Virus record (IMG/VR): IMGVR_UViG_3300037071_007186
Location: 1 to 47,160 of that record
Source of the DNA: a virus
Strand: one strand, 5' to 3'
DNA: 47,160 nt
Shown: positions 14,078 to 23,237 of the stretch, piece after piece
Layout of the letters: each line of letters opens with the position of its first letter
How positions within the stretch are numbered: the first letter of the stretch is position 1
Notes under the pieces: generated by a model
The model's input: only the letters and a program-made list of their open reading frames with translations
Databases searched by the model: none
Told to the model about the DNA's origin: nothing
Program-made: the position numbers and the translations under genes

Positions 14078-14160
14078 GACTCACCTCTCAGCATGCCAAC
14101 GGCACAAATGGTTAAGGTTACGGCCATATAAATTTGGACTACTAAGATTGTTGCGTTCAT
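14074..14160 (-). CDS. 28-residue membrane microprotein
   Basis: AGGAG lies 8 bases before ATG 14160. The protein is a single hydrophobic helix (ILVVQIYMAVTLTICAVGML) with a short polar tail. Part of a chain of coupled tiny genes. Confidence 0.55.
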   Translation of the reverse strand: MNATILVVQIYMAVTLTICAVGMLRGES

Positions 14161-14345
14161 GCGTGTTCTCCTTTGAAGGGAAGTAAGTGGAAATACATAT
14201 TCAAAGAAAGATTCAAACTCCCAACTCCGAATAGAAAATGCCAACCAATCTGAGTTGCATAGGGCAGAATGGCTCGAAGCTGATATTGAGAGTCAATCTT
14301 ATCGATGATATCTAAAGTAAAAGGTCCAACTTTGTAGCGCTTCAT
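14157..14345 (-). CDS. Hypothetical small protein
   Basis: A 62-residue protein, basic start, hydrophobic second half (HFLFGVGSLNLSLNMYFHLL). The start overlaps the preceding stop by 4 bases. No family recognised. Confidence 0.6.
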   Translation of the reverse strand: MKRYKVGPFTLDIIDKIDSQYQLRAILPYATQIGWHFLFGVGSLNLSLNMYFHLLPFKGEHA

Positions 14346-14593
14346 TTGGCACCCGCTTTTTCTTCTTCAGGAATTTCAATATATTCAAAGCCGTGTTCAT
14401 TTACATAACGAACCAATGCTTCATGCCATGATTCATTTGCACGCTTGAAACCGTCTTCCACAAACTCAGAAACTTGCTCGTCCCAGAGAGCAAAAATTTC
14501 TTCTTCGCAACCGCTCTCATATGAGAGAATCACATAACCTCGATTTCTTTCGAACCAAGTTGCACATCCTGTATTTTCAAGATTGAATTTCAT
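14342..14593 (-). CDS. Hypothetical acidic protein
   Basis: An 83-residue, Glu- and Trp-rich protein. ATG 14593 has a clear AAGGAGAT site; an open frame extends further upstream but lacks one. No family recognised. Confidence 0.65.
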   Translation of the reverse strand: MKFNLENTGCATWFERNRGYVILSYESGCEEEIFALWDEQVSEFVEDGFKRANESWHEALVRYVNEHGFEYIEIPEEEKAGAK

Positions 14594-14618
14594 CTGATAT
14601 CTCCTTAATAAATTCTGT

Positions 14619-14807
14619 TTATAAACTAACAATCCAAATGCCTTTGCTTGATCCAAGCACTCGCGACTCGTGAAAGTGCTTAGCGAGCAATCCTTTGGTG
14701 ATCCAAACGGTTTCAAGTCTGCTATCAGTTATAATGTCGTGATAAGCGACACAGACTTTGCCCTTATAAGCGTCAGTAACTTGAAAGTTTTCTTTGCTTT
14801 CTGTCAT
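14619..14807 (-). CDS. Hypothetical protein, first gene of the leftward operon
   Basis: A 62-residue protein. The in-frame ATG at 14846 lies inside the promoter's -35, so translation must begin at ATG 14807, about 4 bases after the expected transcription start. No strong ribosome site is seen, so the mRNA would be nearly leaderless. No family recognised. Confidence 0.6.
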   Translation of the reverse strand: MTESKENFQVTDAYKGKVCVAYHDIITDSRLETVWITKGLLAKHFHESRVLGSSKGIWIVSL

Positions 14808-14817
14808 ATATTTATCC

Positions 14818-14846
14818 AATCTAACAGTTTCTGTTTGCTCTGTCAT
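14818..14846 (-). promoter_or_regulatory. Leftward promoter of the 14.8-12.6 kb operon
   Basis: ATGACA (14841-14846), a 17-base spacer ending in TGT, and TAGATT (14818-14823). It fixes the start of the first gene at 14807. Confidence 0.65.
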
Positions 14847-14849
14847 ACT

Positions 14850-15472
14850 ATGTTAACAATGCAATCTGCATGCCAAGAGAAAGGGCAATGAAATCAATAG
14901 GTGCTTCTGTCAGATATGACCTAACTTGTCGCAGTTAGTGACAATAATGGGCAAATAGCTGATTTAATTGGGTGTGAAAGTGTCAAAGTTTGCCGTGCGT
15001 CTGACAGTTAACTGATAAACTGAAAGTTGAGAGTATTGCGTGCAAAGGCGCATCGCTCCGAAAATACAACTTAAATAAGCCAAAAAGTCGGTGAGACATT
15101 AGAGAAGTGTTTTCAGTGTATAGCCATACTCTGAAAGTAAGCCGTATAAGCGGTTTATAAGGATGTTTGGCACCCAGGATGTGTATAGATCACCTCTTAA
15201 CCACCACCATGGTTATGACAGTGATGTTAACTACTAGAATGATGAGTGATTACAATAGCTTAGGCCCAATGAAAGAGGGGCGGTAGCCGGGCCCACCAAC
15301 CTCCCCAAAATCCCAGTATCTATGAGTCCGAATTTTTTTTCAGAAATTGGACTTGGCTAGTCCGGTTAAAACTAAACTACAAGGCTAATCGAGGGACTAT
15401 AAACCCCCCGCCTGCCCTCCCAAACGGCGGCCCAACCCACAAACTCCTTAAGCACCCAAAAATAAATTTTGC
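14850..15472. other. Second divergent intergenic region, upstream of late genes
   Basis: About 620 bases without a convincing gene. Contains an inverted TTGTC/GACAA pair near 14924-14942, the palindrome AGTTAACT near 15006, a weak rightward promoter at 15215, and a hairpin AGTCC(g)AATTT/AAATTGGACT (15325-15353) with a T-rich loop that could weaken read-through. From 15380 to 15460 it is C-rich on the plus strand. It separates the leftward early operon from the rightward late genes. Confidence 0.6.
15215..15243 (+). promoter_or_regulatory. Possible rightward promoter before the late genes
   Basis: ATGACA (15215-15220), a 17-base spacer and AATGAT (15238-15243), a poor -10. TGACA-GTGA-TGTTA (15216-15229) is one base away from the operator dyad seen elsewhere. 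Confidence 0.4.
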
Positions 15473-15670
15473 ATGAACCTACACAAAGGCTCCCGAGCCC
15501 CAAAACGCACCTCTCTGTTAGTCCAACTTCGTCTCGTTTCTCGTTCTGGCGAGATCCTCGATGAACAAGATGCATGGCAAGCACTTGTCGACGCATTCTC
15601 TAAGCATCCGACGATTGATGTCTTTCAAGCAGAGACTCGTCCCAACCTTGAAGAGACGCCGTTCGAATGA
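15473..15670 (+). CDS. Small protein preceding terminase
   Basis: A 65-residue basic protein; no clear ribosome site. Its stop overlaps the next start (ATGA), which supports it. Could be an accessory packaging protein, but nothing in the sequence shows this. Confidence 0.55.
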   Translation: MNLHKGSRAPKRTSLLVQLRLVSRSGEILDEQDAWQALVDAFSKHPTIDVFQAETRPNLEETPFE

Positions 15671-16194
15671 GACGCAACAAGAACGAAGATGATTTGATTG
15701 CATCGATCGGCCGCAAGCGAGCGGCTGAGCGAAAGCTTGATCTCGAGTTTGAGCTCTTCCAACAATTGCTTCCCGCTATCCGCTCTGTCTTTAAGTCAGG
15801 CGGCGGTGCAGATCAGATGCTTAAGAAGAGTGAACCTCTTGCAGCCATGCGCCTGATTAAGAGTGCGATGGATGAGGATTCTTCTGTTGCTTTGAAAGCC
15901 AGCACTGAGATCTTGAACCGCGTCAGTGGAAGGCCAGTCGAGAGAACGATGACTTTGTTCGCAGACGTAGGCCGCATAAACGAAAAAGATTTAGATAACC
16001 AAATACTGCGCTTGCTCAAACAGACGGGCAAAGATGGAGCTCATCAGTTGATGGGAGCTGTCCTAGACCAGCCCATCCCTGTCGCTCCTACCAAGAAGCG
16101 TCGGCCCCGAACGCCAAAGATTAAAGAAGAAGTGCTGGTTAAAAGCGCTAGTTCCACTTCAGAACAACCTCCTGAAACTACTACAGAATCCTAA
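15667..16194 (+). CDS. Probable terminase small subunit
   Basis: A 175-residue, basic, mostly helical protein with a Lys/Pro-rich C-terminus (PTKKRRPRTPK). It lies directly before the large terminase, where the DNA-recognition subunit normally lies. The fold is not recognised from motifs, so the call rests on position, size and charge. Confidence 0.6.
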   Translation: MRRNKNEDDLIASIGRKRAAERKLDLEFELFQQLLPAIRSVFKSGGGADQMLKKSEPLAAMRLIKSAMDEDSSVALKASTEILNRVSGRPVERTMTLFADVGRINEKDLDNQILRLLKQTGKDGAHQLMGAVLDQPIPVAPTKKRRPRTPKIKEEVLVKSASSTSEQPPETTTES

Positions 16195-16235
16195 GATTTT
16201 CGCGATTCGCGAATGACGAAAACTGCTGGTTAAAC

Positions 16236-17657
16236 GTGACAGATACCAACATAGCAAATTTGACCCGTGAGCAAAAAGAGCAACTGTTCAAGCTCCTCGA
16301 GCAGAAAGCTCTCGTTAAAAAGGAGCGAGTGCTTGACGAGTTTAAAGCACATGCTGGCCAAGTCCAGTTCCTACAAAGCCCTGCAACCATCCGCGCCATG
16401 TTTAGCGGGAACGGGTTCGGCAAGACGACAGCGCTAGCCATAGATTTAATCTGGGCTCACACGCGCAAGCATCCTTACCGCGATACGGGAGATGTTGGAC
16501 ACAGCTGGCTCTTAGTCCCTTCGCTAGATAAAGCGGAAGATTACTGGGCTGAAGTCAAACGATGGTGCCCCCCATCCATGCTTCCCAAACCATCTAAGAT
16601 GGGAAGCTCGAACATACGGCGATTCGAGTGGCAAAACGGAACGATCACTACGATCTATTCGCATGAGCAAGACAGCGACAAGTTAGAAGGCACTAACTTA
16701 GATGCGCTCTACTGTGACGAGCCGCCACCTAGAGATTTATGGATCGCAGCTTTTCGCGGTCTCCGTAACAACCCGAACTACTATGTCGTTATGGCAGGCA
16801 CTCCACTCGCTGCCGCTTGGCTCTATGAGGAACTCTACATTCCATGGATGACCAAGGCCGATAAGAAGATCGAGATCATCCAAGGTTCGACTTACGACAA
16901 CCCGCACTTGAGTGCTGAGTTCGTAAACGACTTCGCTAGCCGGCTGAGTGAGGATGAAAAGAAGACGCGCCTCTACGGCGAATTCTCGTTCTTGCAAGGC
17001 CGGGTCTTTAAAGATTTCAGTCGACGAACGCATGTATTTAAACAGCAAGATTGGCCAACTGACTGGCCCGTCTATTGCGCTATCGATCCGCATCCACGCA
17101 AGCCGCATACCGTCGTCTATCTCGGTGTAACCGCAGACGACGTGATGGTTGTTATCGATGAACTCTCTGTCGAGGGTGACATCGAACATCTAGCTGATGC
17201 GATGAAGGAACTTGAAAAGCGTAAAGCCTACAAAGTTGTCACCCGCCGCGTAGATAACTCAGGAGCTGGAACCGATTGGAACCGCGACTCATTTATAGAT
17301 CAGCTAGCCAAGTTTGGAATTCGAACTAATCCGATGAGGAAAGCAGAGAAGGATGTCGCCGCCTCTATTCAGAAAATACAACGGTTGTTTAAGAACAACC
17401 AACTGGCCGTTCTAGAGAACTGCCACAATACGATTAAAGATCTCGAACTCTTTCAATGGGAGAATCACCTTCATCCAGAGAAGAGTGGGATTAAAGAAGC
17501 ACCTAAGAAAATCCATGACGATTTCATAGATCCGCTTCGCTACATAGTTATGTCCAACCCAGTCCACTCGCCTTCTTTGAGCTTCATCAGTTCGATTGGC
17601 GACAAGACTCCATACAACAAACGTCCCACGCCGGCGGTTCGACCCCGCGCCTGGTAA
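16236..17657 (+). CDS. terL: Terminase large subunit
   Basis: A 473-residue packaging motor. ATPase: Walker A SGNGFGKTT (57-65) and Walker B DALYCDEPP with D161/E162. Nuclease (RNase H-like): D284 in CAIDPHPR and the late acidic cluster DDFIDPLRYI (428-437). Length is typical. It cuts concatemers and drives DNA into proheads through the portal encoded next. Start at GTG 16236; no strong ribosome site. Confidence 0.92.
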   Translation: MTDTNIANLTREQKEQLFKLLEQKALVKKERVLDEFKAHAGQVQFLQSPATIRAMFSGNGFGKTTALAIDLIWAHTRKHPYRDTGDVGHSWLLVPSLDKAEDYWAEVKRWCPPSMLPKPSKMGSSNIRRFEWQNGTITTIYSHEQDSDKLEGTNLDALYCDEPPPRDLWIAAFRGLRNNPNYYVVMAGTPLAAAWLYEELYIPWMTKADKKIEIIQGSTYDNPHLSAEFVNDFASRLSEDEKKTRLYGEFSFLQGRVFKDFSRRTHVFKQQDWPTDWPVYCAIDPHPRKPHTVVYLGVTADDVMVVIDELSVEGDIEHLADAMKELEKRKAYKVVTRRVDNSGAGTDWNRDSFIDQLAKFGIRTNPMRKAEKDVAASIQKIQRLFKNNQLAVLENCHNTIKDLELFQWENHLHPEKSGIKEAPKKIHDDFIDPLRYIVMSNPVHSPSLSFISSIGDKTPYNKRPTPAVRPRAW

Positions 17658-17660
17658 ACT
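17652..17660 (+). promoter_or_regulatory. Late element TGGTAAACT before the portal gene
   Basis: An extended -10-like TGGTAAACT overlapping the terminase stop, 22 bases before the portal ATG. No matching -35. Three similar elements occur in late gaps at 20154, 26969 and 33145. Confidence 0.4.
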
Positions 17661-17681
17661 GAAAGAATAGACAAACAATTT

Positions 17682-20132
17682 ATGTTTAAAGGTGACGACC
17701 AAATACCCTCGTTAAAGAGGTCCAAGCGTTCCAAGGGCGGTCGAACTGGTGGCGATCTTGCTAAGATTCGCAACTCAGTTCTAAAGACTCCCCAAGCCTA
17801 CGTTGAAGACAGCCGCATTTCTAACCCCGAAGTTAAGCCCAACAAGCCAGTTGTTTACGAACAACAACCTTGGAGCACTCGGATTAAAGAAGCGTCTAAC
17901 GACAGCGTGGTTCTCCATGCAATGGGAGATGCGCCTGAGAACCAAGCATCTACCAAGATGCAAAAGCCGCATGCGCTTTCGATGCGCTACCGCATTCCGA
18001 CCAAACTTGCTTCACTGTTTAATGATGAACCTGAAAAACTTAAGAAGTTAGGCAACTACATCCTCGAGCAACTGGCTCTTGCAGATGCTGATCGTTCTGA
18101 ATTTATTCGTAGACTGCGCGACTATCGCCAAGTTTGGAAAGATTTCGTTTCTGCTGGCCTCGATCCAGCCTTTGACGGAGCACACGACGTGCACGTTCCC
18201 CTGGCTTTCTCTTCAATCAAAGCCATGCATGCCCGCATTTACCAAGCTATAATGGGCATTTCTCCCCCCTTCAGCCTCAAACCCCGTTCTAAAATCCCTG
18301 AAACACAAAAAGACGACAAAGAAAACCTTCTGAGATGGGTGATTGCTGACTACGCCAACACGCAAAACGGTTGGGATGGCGCTATCGACGAAGATATTTT
18401 GAACTTCGTCGCTGACGGCAAGGCAGTTACTAAACAATATTGGTTGAGAGACGTCAGAAAATTCACTGATGTTGAAGAAACCGTCAAGCGACCCCTCGAA
18501 TTAGATGAAGATGGCTTCCCCAAGATGGAAGAAAAGGAAGTTGAGAAGGAAGAGGTTGTCTGGGATTGCCCAATTCTCGAAAATGTTAAGCTAGAAGACT
18601 TCTGGATCATCAGTCGCAAGCCTTGGGACATCGATGCAGCTGATTTAATCGATCACATGCAAGATTATACCAAGAGTGAGTTGATTAAATTCTCACGTCT
18701 TGGCTTTTTCCACAAAGAAAGCGTGGACGAAGTCTTACGAGCAGCTCCTCAGAAAGAAAATCAGAGCACTTTCACTGACCCGTCTTTGAAAAACCTAGAT
18801 GAGTGGACGAGCGGTCTTCAAACTCATTCATCCCTAGCTGGAATTCCTACTTACAAAGTTCACGAGTGCTATCTTCGCTTCGATATCGATGATGATGGCA
18901 TTGATGAAGAGCTTGTTGTTTGGGTTGAAGAAAACTCACGCAAGATTCTACGCATCACTTACTTAGAACGAGTTGGCCCAGGCGGTAAGCGCCCTTTCAC
19001 CCTCAAACTCTTCACTCCAGACGGAAAGGGACTTGGCGAACTTCTCTACGGACTGAATAACGAAGTAGATTACATTCACAATCAACGCCTCGATTACGGC
19101 ACCCTCCAAAATTTGCCGTACTTCTTTTATCGAGCCGCTTCGGGCCTCAATCCTGTCGAAATTAAACTAGCTCCTGGTATGGGAGTTCCTGTTGATGATC
19201 CTCATGGCGACGTCGCATTCCCTAAAATGAATGGCGGCACTGCCTACGGATTTCAAGAGGAAGAACAAGTGACTCGCTACGCAGAAAAAGCCAGCGGGAT
19301 TACAGATTTCGCTCTTGGACAAATTAGTTCGCAAGGTGCTACGCGAACTGCGACTGGAACATCTGCTCTCGTTAATGAATTAAACTCTAATATAGATATT
19401 CATATTAAACGTTACCAACGCGGCTATAAACGAAATTTGTGGTTATTAGATCTTCAGTGTCAAGACTTGCTCCCACTCGGAACTATTATCCGAGTTGCTG
19501 GAATTGATGGCAAAGATGTCTATAAACGATTCGAGAACCGTGAAGCACTTCGCTTCTCTTGTGATTTCGAATTAGCTGCAAACTCAATCAACTCTAATAA
19601 AGCGATTGAGCGTGAAACAGCTCAGATGCTGATCCAAAACTTAGCGAATCCTATTGCTCTGCAAACTGGTATCGCTGGCCCACTCAATCTTTACAACGCT
19701 TACAAAAACATGCTTCAGAAATTTGAAGTTCATGACATCGATGCTTACATCACTAAGCCGCAAGATGCTCCTGATAGCCCTTACAATGCTAAGGACGAAA
19801 TCAACATGATCATCGCGGGCGTTAAACCCCCGCTTGTCTTGAAAGATAAGCATGAAGAGAAACTCGCCTTCTTTGACGAGTTTGAGAAGAGCGATGATTT
19901 CAATGAGTGGATGACTCAAGATCACATTCCTCTCTATCTAGAAGTTCGCCAACACCATGAACAAGCCGCAGCTGCCATAGCTGCCCAAGCCGCAAACCCA
20001 GCCATCCAAAATGGAACAATGGATCTAGGTTTAGCAGGTCAATTAGCAGCAGGAGGCGGCCAAGCGGCTGCAGGTCCTGCTCAACAACAAAGTGATTTAG
20101 GTCAAAGCGGCGGGCAACTCAACCCAATGTGA
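17682..20132 (+). CDS. Portal protein (podovirus type)
   Basis: An 816-residue protein, in the size range of P22-like portals and longer than T7's. The N-terminus is basic and disordered; residues about 140-650 carry the portal pattern (EFIRRLRDYRQVW, GAHDVHVPLA, then a long acidic wing and FDIDDDGIDEELVVWV); the last 60 are Ala/Gln/Gly-rich. Forms the dodecameric DNA channel at one capsid vertex and docks terminase and tail. It directly follows the large terminase gene. Confidence 0.85.
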   Translation: MFKGDDQIPSLKRSKRSKGGRTGGDLAKIRNSVLKTPQAYVEDSRISNPEVKPNKPVVYEQQPWSTRIKEASNDSVVLHAMGDAPENQASTKMQKPHALSMRYRIPTKLASLFNDEPEKLKKLGNYILEQLALADADRSEFIRRLRDYRQVWKDFVSAGLDPAFDGAHDVHVPLAFSSIKAMHARIYQAIMGISPPFSLKPRSKIPETQKDDKENLLRWVIADYANTQNGWDGAIDEDILNFVADGKAVTKQYWLRDVRKFTDVEETVKRPLELDEDGFPKMEEKEVEKEEVVWDCPILENVKLEDFWIISRKPWDIDAADLIDHMQDYTKSELIKFSRLGFFHKESVDEVLRAAPQKENQSTFTDPSLKNLDEWTSGLQTHSSLAGIPTYKVHECYLRFDIDDDGIDEELVVWVEENSRKILRITYLERVGPGGKRPFTLKLFTPDGKGLGELLYGLNNEVDYIHNQRLDYGTLQNLPYFFYRAASGLNPVEIKLAPGMGVPVDDPHGDVAFPKMNGGTAYGFQEEEQVTRYAEKASGITDFALGQISSQGATRTATGTSALVNELNSNIDIHIKRYQRGYKRNLWLLDLQCQDLLPLGTIIRVAGIDGKDVYKRFENREALRFSCDFELAANSINSNKAIERETAQMLIQNLANPIALQTGIAGPLNLYNAYKNMLQKFEVHDIDAYITKPQDAPDSPYNAKDEINMIIAGVKPPLVLKDKHEEKLAFFDEFEKSDDFNEWMTQDHIPLYLEVRQHHEQAAAAIAAQAANPAIQNGTMDLGLAGQLAAGGGQAAAGPAQQQSDLGQSGGQLNPM

Positions 20133-20153
20133 CCAAGGCCTTTAAGGTCGGAC

Positions 20154-20162
20154 TGGTATAAT
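20154..20162 (+). promoter_or_regulatory. Late element TGGTATAAT
   Basis: A perfect extended -10 (TG, one base, TATAAT at 20157-20162) without a recognisable -35. It is only 4 bases before the GTG at 20167, so an mRNA from it would start at or after that codon. Confidence 0.5.
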
Positions 20163-20166
20163 AAAA

Positions 20167-20418
20167 GTGGAAGATACCATCAAAGGAAAACTTCTAGCCG
20201 AAATTATCGGTTCGCAAGCATTTCAGGCGCAAATAGCGCTTGAGAACGAAACACTCAGCTCTTGCATATCAAAAATGCAGACTATGGATCTTAGTGATCC
20301 AAACGTCCTTTTAGAATTCGCAAAAGCCCGGGGAGCCATCGAAGCGATTAAAAGTGTGCAAGCACTTCGAAAACGTCTCGCTGACTTATCCCGTTCGAGC
20401 ACCTCAACCATCTCGTAA
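20167..20418 (+). CDS. Small helical head-region protein
   Basis: An 83-residue, probably all-helical protein starting at GTG. It has no recognised family. Its place between portal and scaffold fits a small head-assembly or packaging accessory protein. Confidence 0.6.
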   Translation: MEDTIKGKLLAEIIGSQAFQAQIALENETLSSCISKMQTMDLSDPNVLLEFAKARGAIEAIKSVQALRKRLADLSRSSTSTIS

Positions 20419-20438
20419 AAATCGGGGAGAAAAAACTA

Positions 20439-21134
20439 GTGAACGATCAGATCAACGACGGAGAGTCTTTAGGCTCTCTTGACGGCGTTAGTGCGTCTAA
20501 CGACACACAGGCCTCTTCGCCAGAAGCCACGACTCAAAACAGCCAACAAGATTTAATCAAAAATCTCAAAGCTGAGATGAATCGTAAATTTTCGAAGATT
20601 AATGACATAAAAAGCCAGGTAGACTTGTTGGTCAATTTTATTGGCCAGCAACAACAACCAACGGGAACTGTTTCAGACGACAAGTCGAATGCAGACCCAG
20701 TAGTGCAGTACGTTGAGAAACGCTTTCAAGAACAAGACAAGAAAGCGATCGATGCTCAACACAAACGAGACTTTCAAGAAGCTGTCACCAAGTTTCCTGA
20801 ACTCGATGAGAACTCAGATCAATATGATCCGAAGTTCTACGACATGGTCGACAAACTTTTTGGCAAGCGACAGGGCAATGATCCTGAAGCTCTAAAAGAA
20901 GCTGTCGAAATCGCAGCCGTTCGAATGGGGAAGATCGAAAGATTAACTCAAGACAAATTGCTGAAAGATGAAGCCCGCCGAAGTCGTCTTATCGCTGAAG
21001 GGACAAATGCCCCTCGAGAAGGACGCGGCAAGACCGAAGCAACTGTAGACGAAAAAGCTCTACAGAGACTTGGAATTGATCCCGCGAAATTCAAGAAGCG
21101 ACTCAAAGACGAAAAATATCAGGGAGGCAAATAA
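20439..21134 (+). CDS. Scaffold-like head protein
   Basis: A 231-residue, highly charged, low-hydrophobic protein: a Ser/Thr/Gln-rich start, helices with coiled-coil character (about 40-200), and a basic C-terminus (KFKKRLKDEKYQGGK), the usual place of the coat-binding helix in scaffolds. GGGGAG precedes the GTG. It lies between portal and capsid, where scaffolds are found. No sequence family recognised. Confidence 0.6.
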   Translation: MNDQINDGESLGSLDGVSASNDTQASSPEATTQNSQQDLIKNLKAEMNRKFSKINDIKSQVDLLVNFIGQQQQPTGTVSDDKSNADPVVQYVEKRFQEQDKKAIDAQHKRDFQEAVTKFPELDENSDQYDPKFYDMVDKLFGKRQGNDPEALKEAVEIAAVRMGKIERLTQDKLLKDEARRSRLIAEGTNAPREGRGKTEATVDEKALQRLGIDPAKFKKRLKDEKYQGGK

Positions 21135-21136
21135 TC

Positions 21137-21505
21137 ATGACGGAAAAAAAACGCAGCACTTACAAAGCAGGATCTAAATTAGATCTTCCAGCTCACGTAG
21201 ATAAGAAAAAGTTCGCATATCGATGGATCAGCGCAAGGAAACTTGAGCAATACAGCGATAGCTACGAAGAGCGCGGTTACGAAATTGATAAAGCAAATGC
21301 CTCAGGAACAGCAACTCGTCGAGAGGACCTCGTTCTTGGAAGAATGCCCATCGATCAATGGGAAAATATGAAGGCATCCAAAGATCAAGATCGTGAAGAT
21401 CAACTCCAGTTCGCTCTCGAAGCCGAACAACAGAAGACCGATGAAATGTCGCATGAATTTAAAAAAGCAGGCGGCAAGGTGAGATTCAAACTCGAACACA
21501 ACTAA
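21137..21505 (+). CDS. Small charged head-region protein
   Basis: A 122-residue, very charged protein with a Lys-rich start and a long Glu/Gln/Lys helix (about 75-115). It starts 2 bases after the scaffold stop. May assist capsid assembly; not recognised. Confidence 0.6.
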   Translation: MTEKKRSTYKAGSKLDLPAHVDKKKFAYRWISARKLEQYSDSYEERGYEIDKANASGTATRREDLVLGRMPIDQWENMKASKDQDREDQLQFALEAEQQKTDEMSHEFKKAGGKVRFKLEHN

Positions 21506-21540
21506 ACTAACAAAACCACTCTCAAGGAGTTTTTGATTTT

Positions 21541-22062
21541 ATGGCAAATCCAAATGCCCCATTCGGTTTCAAACCGATCAAAGCCCTTTCTGGTTCTTCG
21601 TTGCAAGTTAACTACTACAAAGTAAGTTCTTCTGCTACGCGAATTGGAAAAGGTGATTTAGTCGAGCTCAATAGCTCAGGCTTTATCCAACGTTCTACCT
21701 CTGCAACTTCAGTAGGTCCCTGGGTTGGCGTTTCTCTCGCTGATTCTGGAACCATTATTGCTGGCGGAATCGCAAGACATCCTGTTTGCGATGATCCTTC
21801 GGCTGTTTATGAAGTTCAAGGCGCAACTGCTGCTCTTGCTACGACCGATCTCGGAACTATCGTTAAAGCAAACTGCGGAACTGCTCCTAACTCCTCAACT
21901 GGACTTTCCAAAAACGTTCTCACTTCTACTGCTGCAACCGCCTCAAACGGCGTGCGATTAGTTCGCTTCGTAGCTGACCCAAATAATGAAGTAGCTGCCA
22001 GTGCTCGCTTAGAAGTTCGATTAAATTCGTCCACGAGCGTACCTGGAACGGCTGGCGTCTAA
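21541..22062 (+). CDS. Head decoration/stabilisation protein
   Basis: A 173-residue, beta-rich protein beginning MANPNAPFGFKPIKALSG, a start I associate with a common podovirus decoration-like family that lies just before the capsid gene. Good AAGGAG site. The exact virion location is not shown by the sequence. Confidence 0.6.
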   Translation: MANPNAPFGFKPIKALSGSSLQVNYYKVSSSATRIGKGDLVELNSSGFIQRSTSATSVGPWVGVSLADSGTIIAGGIARHPVCDDPSAVYEVQGATAALATTDLGTIVKANCGTAPNSSTGLSKNVLTSTAATASNGVRLVRFVADPNNEVAASARLEVRLNSSTSVPGTAGV

Positions 22063-22082
22063 TCGGAAGGAATGAATAGACC

Positions 22083-22994
22083 ATGTTAAATTTACAATCA
22101 CAATTTACGAAACTGTTTGGGTCTGCTGCCCTTCCAATGCTTGATGAGCTTTTCTTTGATGAGCTTCAACAAGCGGAAGATCCCCGCCCCCAATTATTCC
22201 AAATGCTCTCTACTAGTCGCGAACTTGACCAATCCCTTGAAATGGATTCGTTAGGCGTATTCTCGATTAAAGGCGAAGGCGAACAAGCTGCTAAAGATAG
22301 CTTGCAACAAGGATACACCAAGAACTTCTCACAAATCACTTACGCAAAAGCTATCGGCTTCTCGCGTGAAATGATTGCGGATGATCGATGGAGCCTTATT
22401 AGCAAAGCTACTAAATCTCTAGCTCGCTCTGCGCAAGAAACTAAAAACCTGTTGGCGATGAATATCTTCAACAACGCTTTTAGTGCTGAAACGTCGTCTG
22501 ACGGCGTTGCTATTATCAGCGCGTCGCATCCCAGCCAAATTGGTAACCAATCGAATACTCTCGCAGCTCCTGCGGACATTTCGGTTGCTGCTTTGAAAGA
22601 AATGGAAAAGATTTTCCGTTCTACTCAAGATGCTCGCGGTAAACGTATGAATATCAAACCTGCAGTTCTTCTGGTTTCTGAATCAGATCGACATGCGGCG
22701 ATTGAATTCATTCAGTCTCCTTACAAAGCTGAGACTGCTAACAATAACATCAACTCTTTAGGTATGACTGGTTCGGGACTCAAAGTTATCAGCTCGCCTT
22801 ACCTGACTGATGCTGATGCTTATTTTATGTTGGCCAATCCTAGTGACCACGGTTTGAAGATCTATGATCGACAAAAATTGGAAACTAGAACCTCTGAAGA
22901 TGAACTCGCTGGAGTTCTCTACTACGTTGCCGACTTCCGACAATCTGTCGGTTGCGACAAGTGGAGAGGTATCGTCGGTACTGCTGGCGCTTAA
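22083..22994 (+). CDS. Major capsid protein (Mu gpT-like, HK97 fold)
   Basis: A 303-residue protein with the Mu gpT-type pattern: a central GYTKNFSQITYAKAIGFSRE, a metal-free NLLAMNIFNNAF helix, LLVSESDRHAAIEFI and a C-terminal VLYYVADFRQSVGCDKW. The length fits a coat without an N-terminal protease. A strong terminator follows it, as expected for a gene made in excess. Confidence 0.8.
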   Translation: MLNLQSQFTKLFGSAALPMLDELFFDELQQAEDPRPQLFQMLSTSRELDQSLEMDSLGVFSIKGEGEQAAKDSLQQGYTKNFSQITYAKAIGFSREMIADDRWSLISKATKSLARSAQETKNLLAMNIFNNAFSAETSSDGVAIISASHPSQIGNQSNTLAAPADISVAALKEMEKIFRSTQDARGKRMNIKPAVLLVSESDRHAAIEFIQSPYKAETANNNINSLGMTGSGLKVISSPYLTDADAYFMLANPSDHGLKIYDRQKLETRTSEDELAGVLYYVADFRQSVGCDKWRGIVGTAGA

Positions 22995-23015
22995 TCCAAC
23001 TACTCTTGAAAGACA

Positions 23016-23050
23016 GGCTGGGAGCTTCGGCTCCTGGCCCCTTTCTTTTT
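23016..23050 (+). terminator. Rho-independent terminator after the capsid gene
   Basis: A 10-bp stem with two G-T pairs (23016-23025 with 23030-23039), a TTCG loop (23026-23029), then the T-rich CTTTCTTTTTC. Confidence 0.8.
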
Positions 23051-23073
23051 CTTCTCCTCACTAGGAGGTCCCC

Positions 23074-23235
23074 ATGTCTAGCTATCCCACAAGAATGAAA
23101 GAACGCAAAAATAAAGCGGCTTCTCTTCTTAAAGAAAATAAGAATTTAGCTGTCGAAGGTTTGGCGATCAAGCCCAATGACTGCAAAGTCTCTAAACAAA
23201 AAGTTCAATCACAACCTAAACCGAGAATTAAATAA
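23074..23235 (+). CDS. 53-residue basic protein
   Basis: ATG 23074 follows a perfect TAGGAGG site at 5-6 bases. Lys-rich throughout, with no hydrophobic core, so probably extended or DNA/capsid-binding. No family recognised. It ends 2 bases before the next start. Confidence 0.7.
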   Translation: MSSYPTRMKERKNKAASLLKENKNLAVEGLAIKPNDCKVSKQKVQSQPKPRIK

Positions 23236-23237
23236 TC

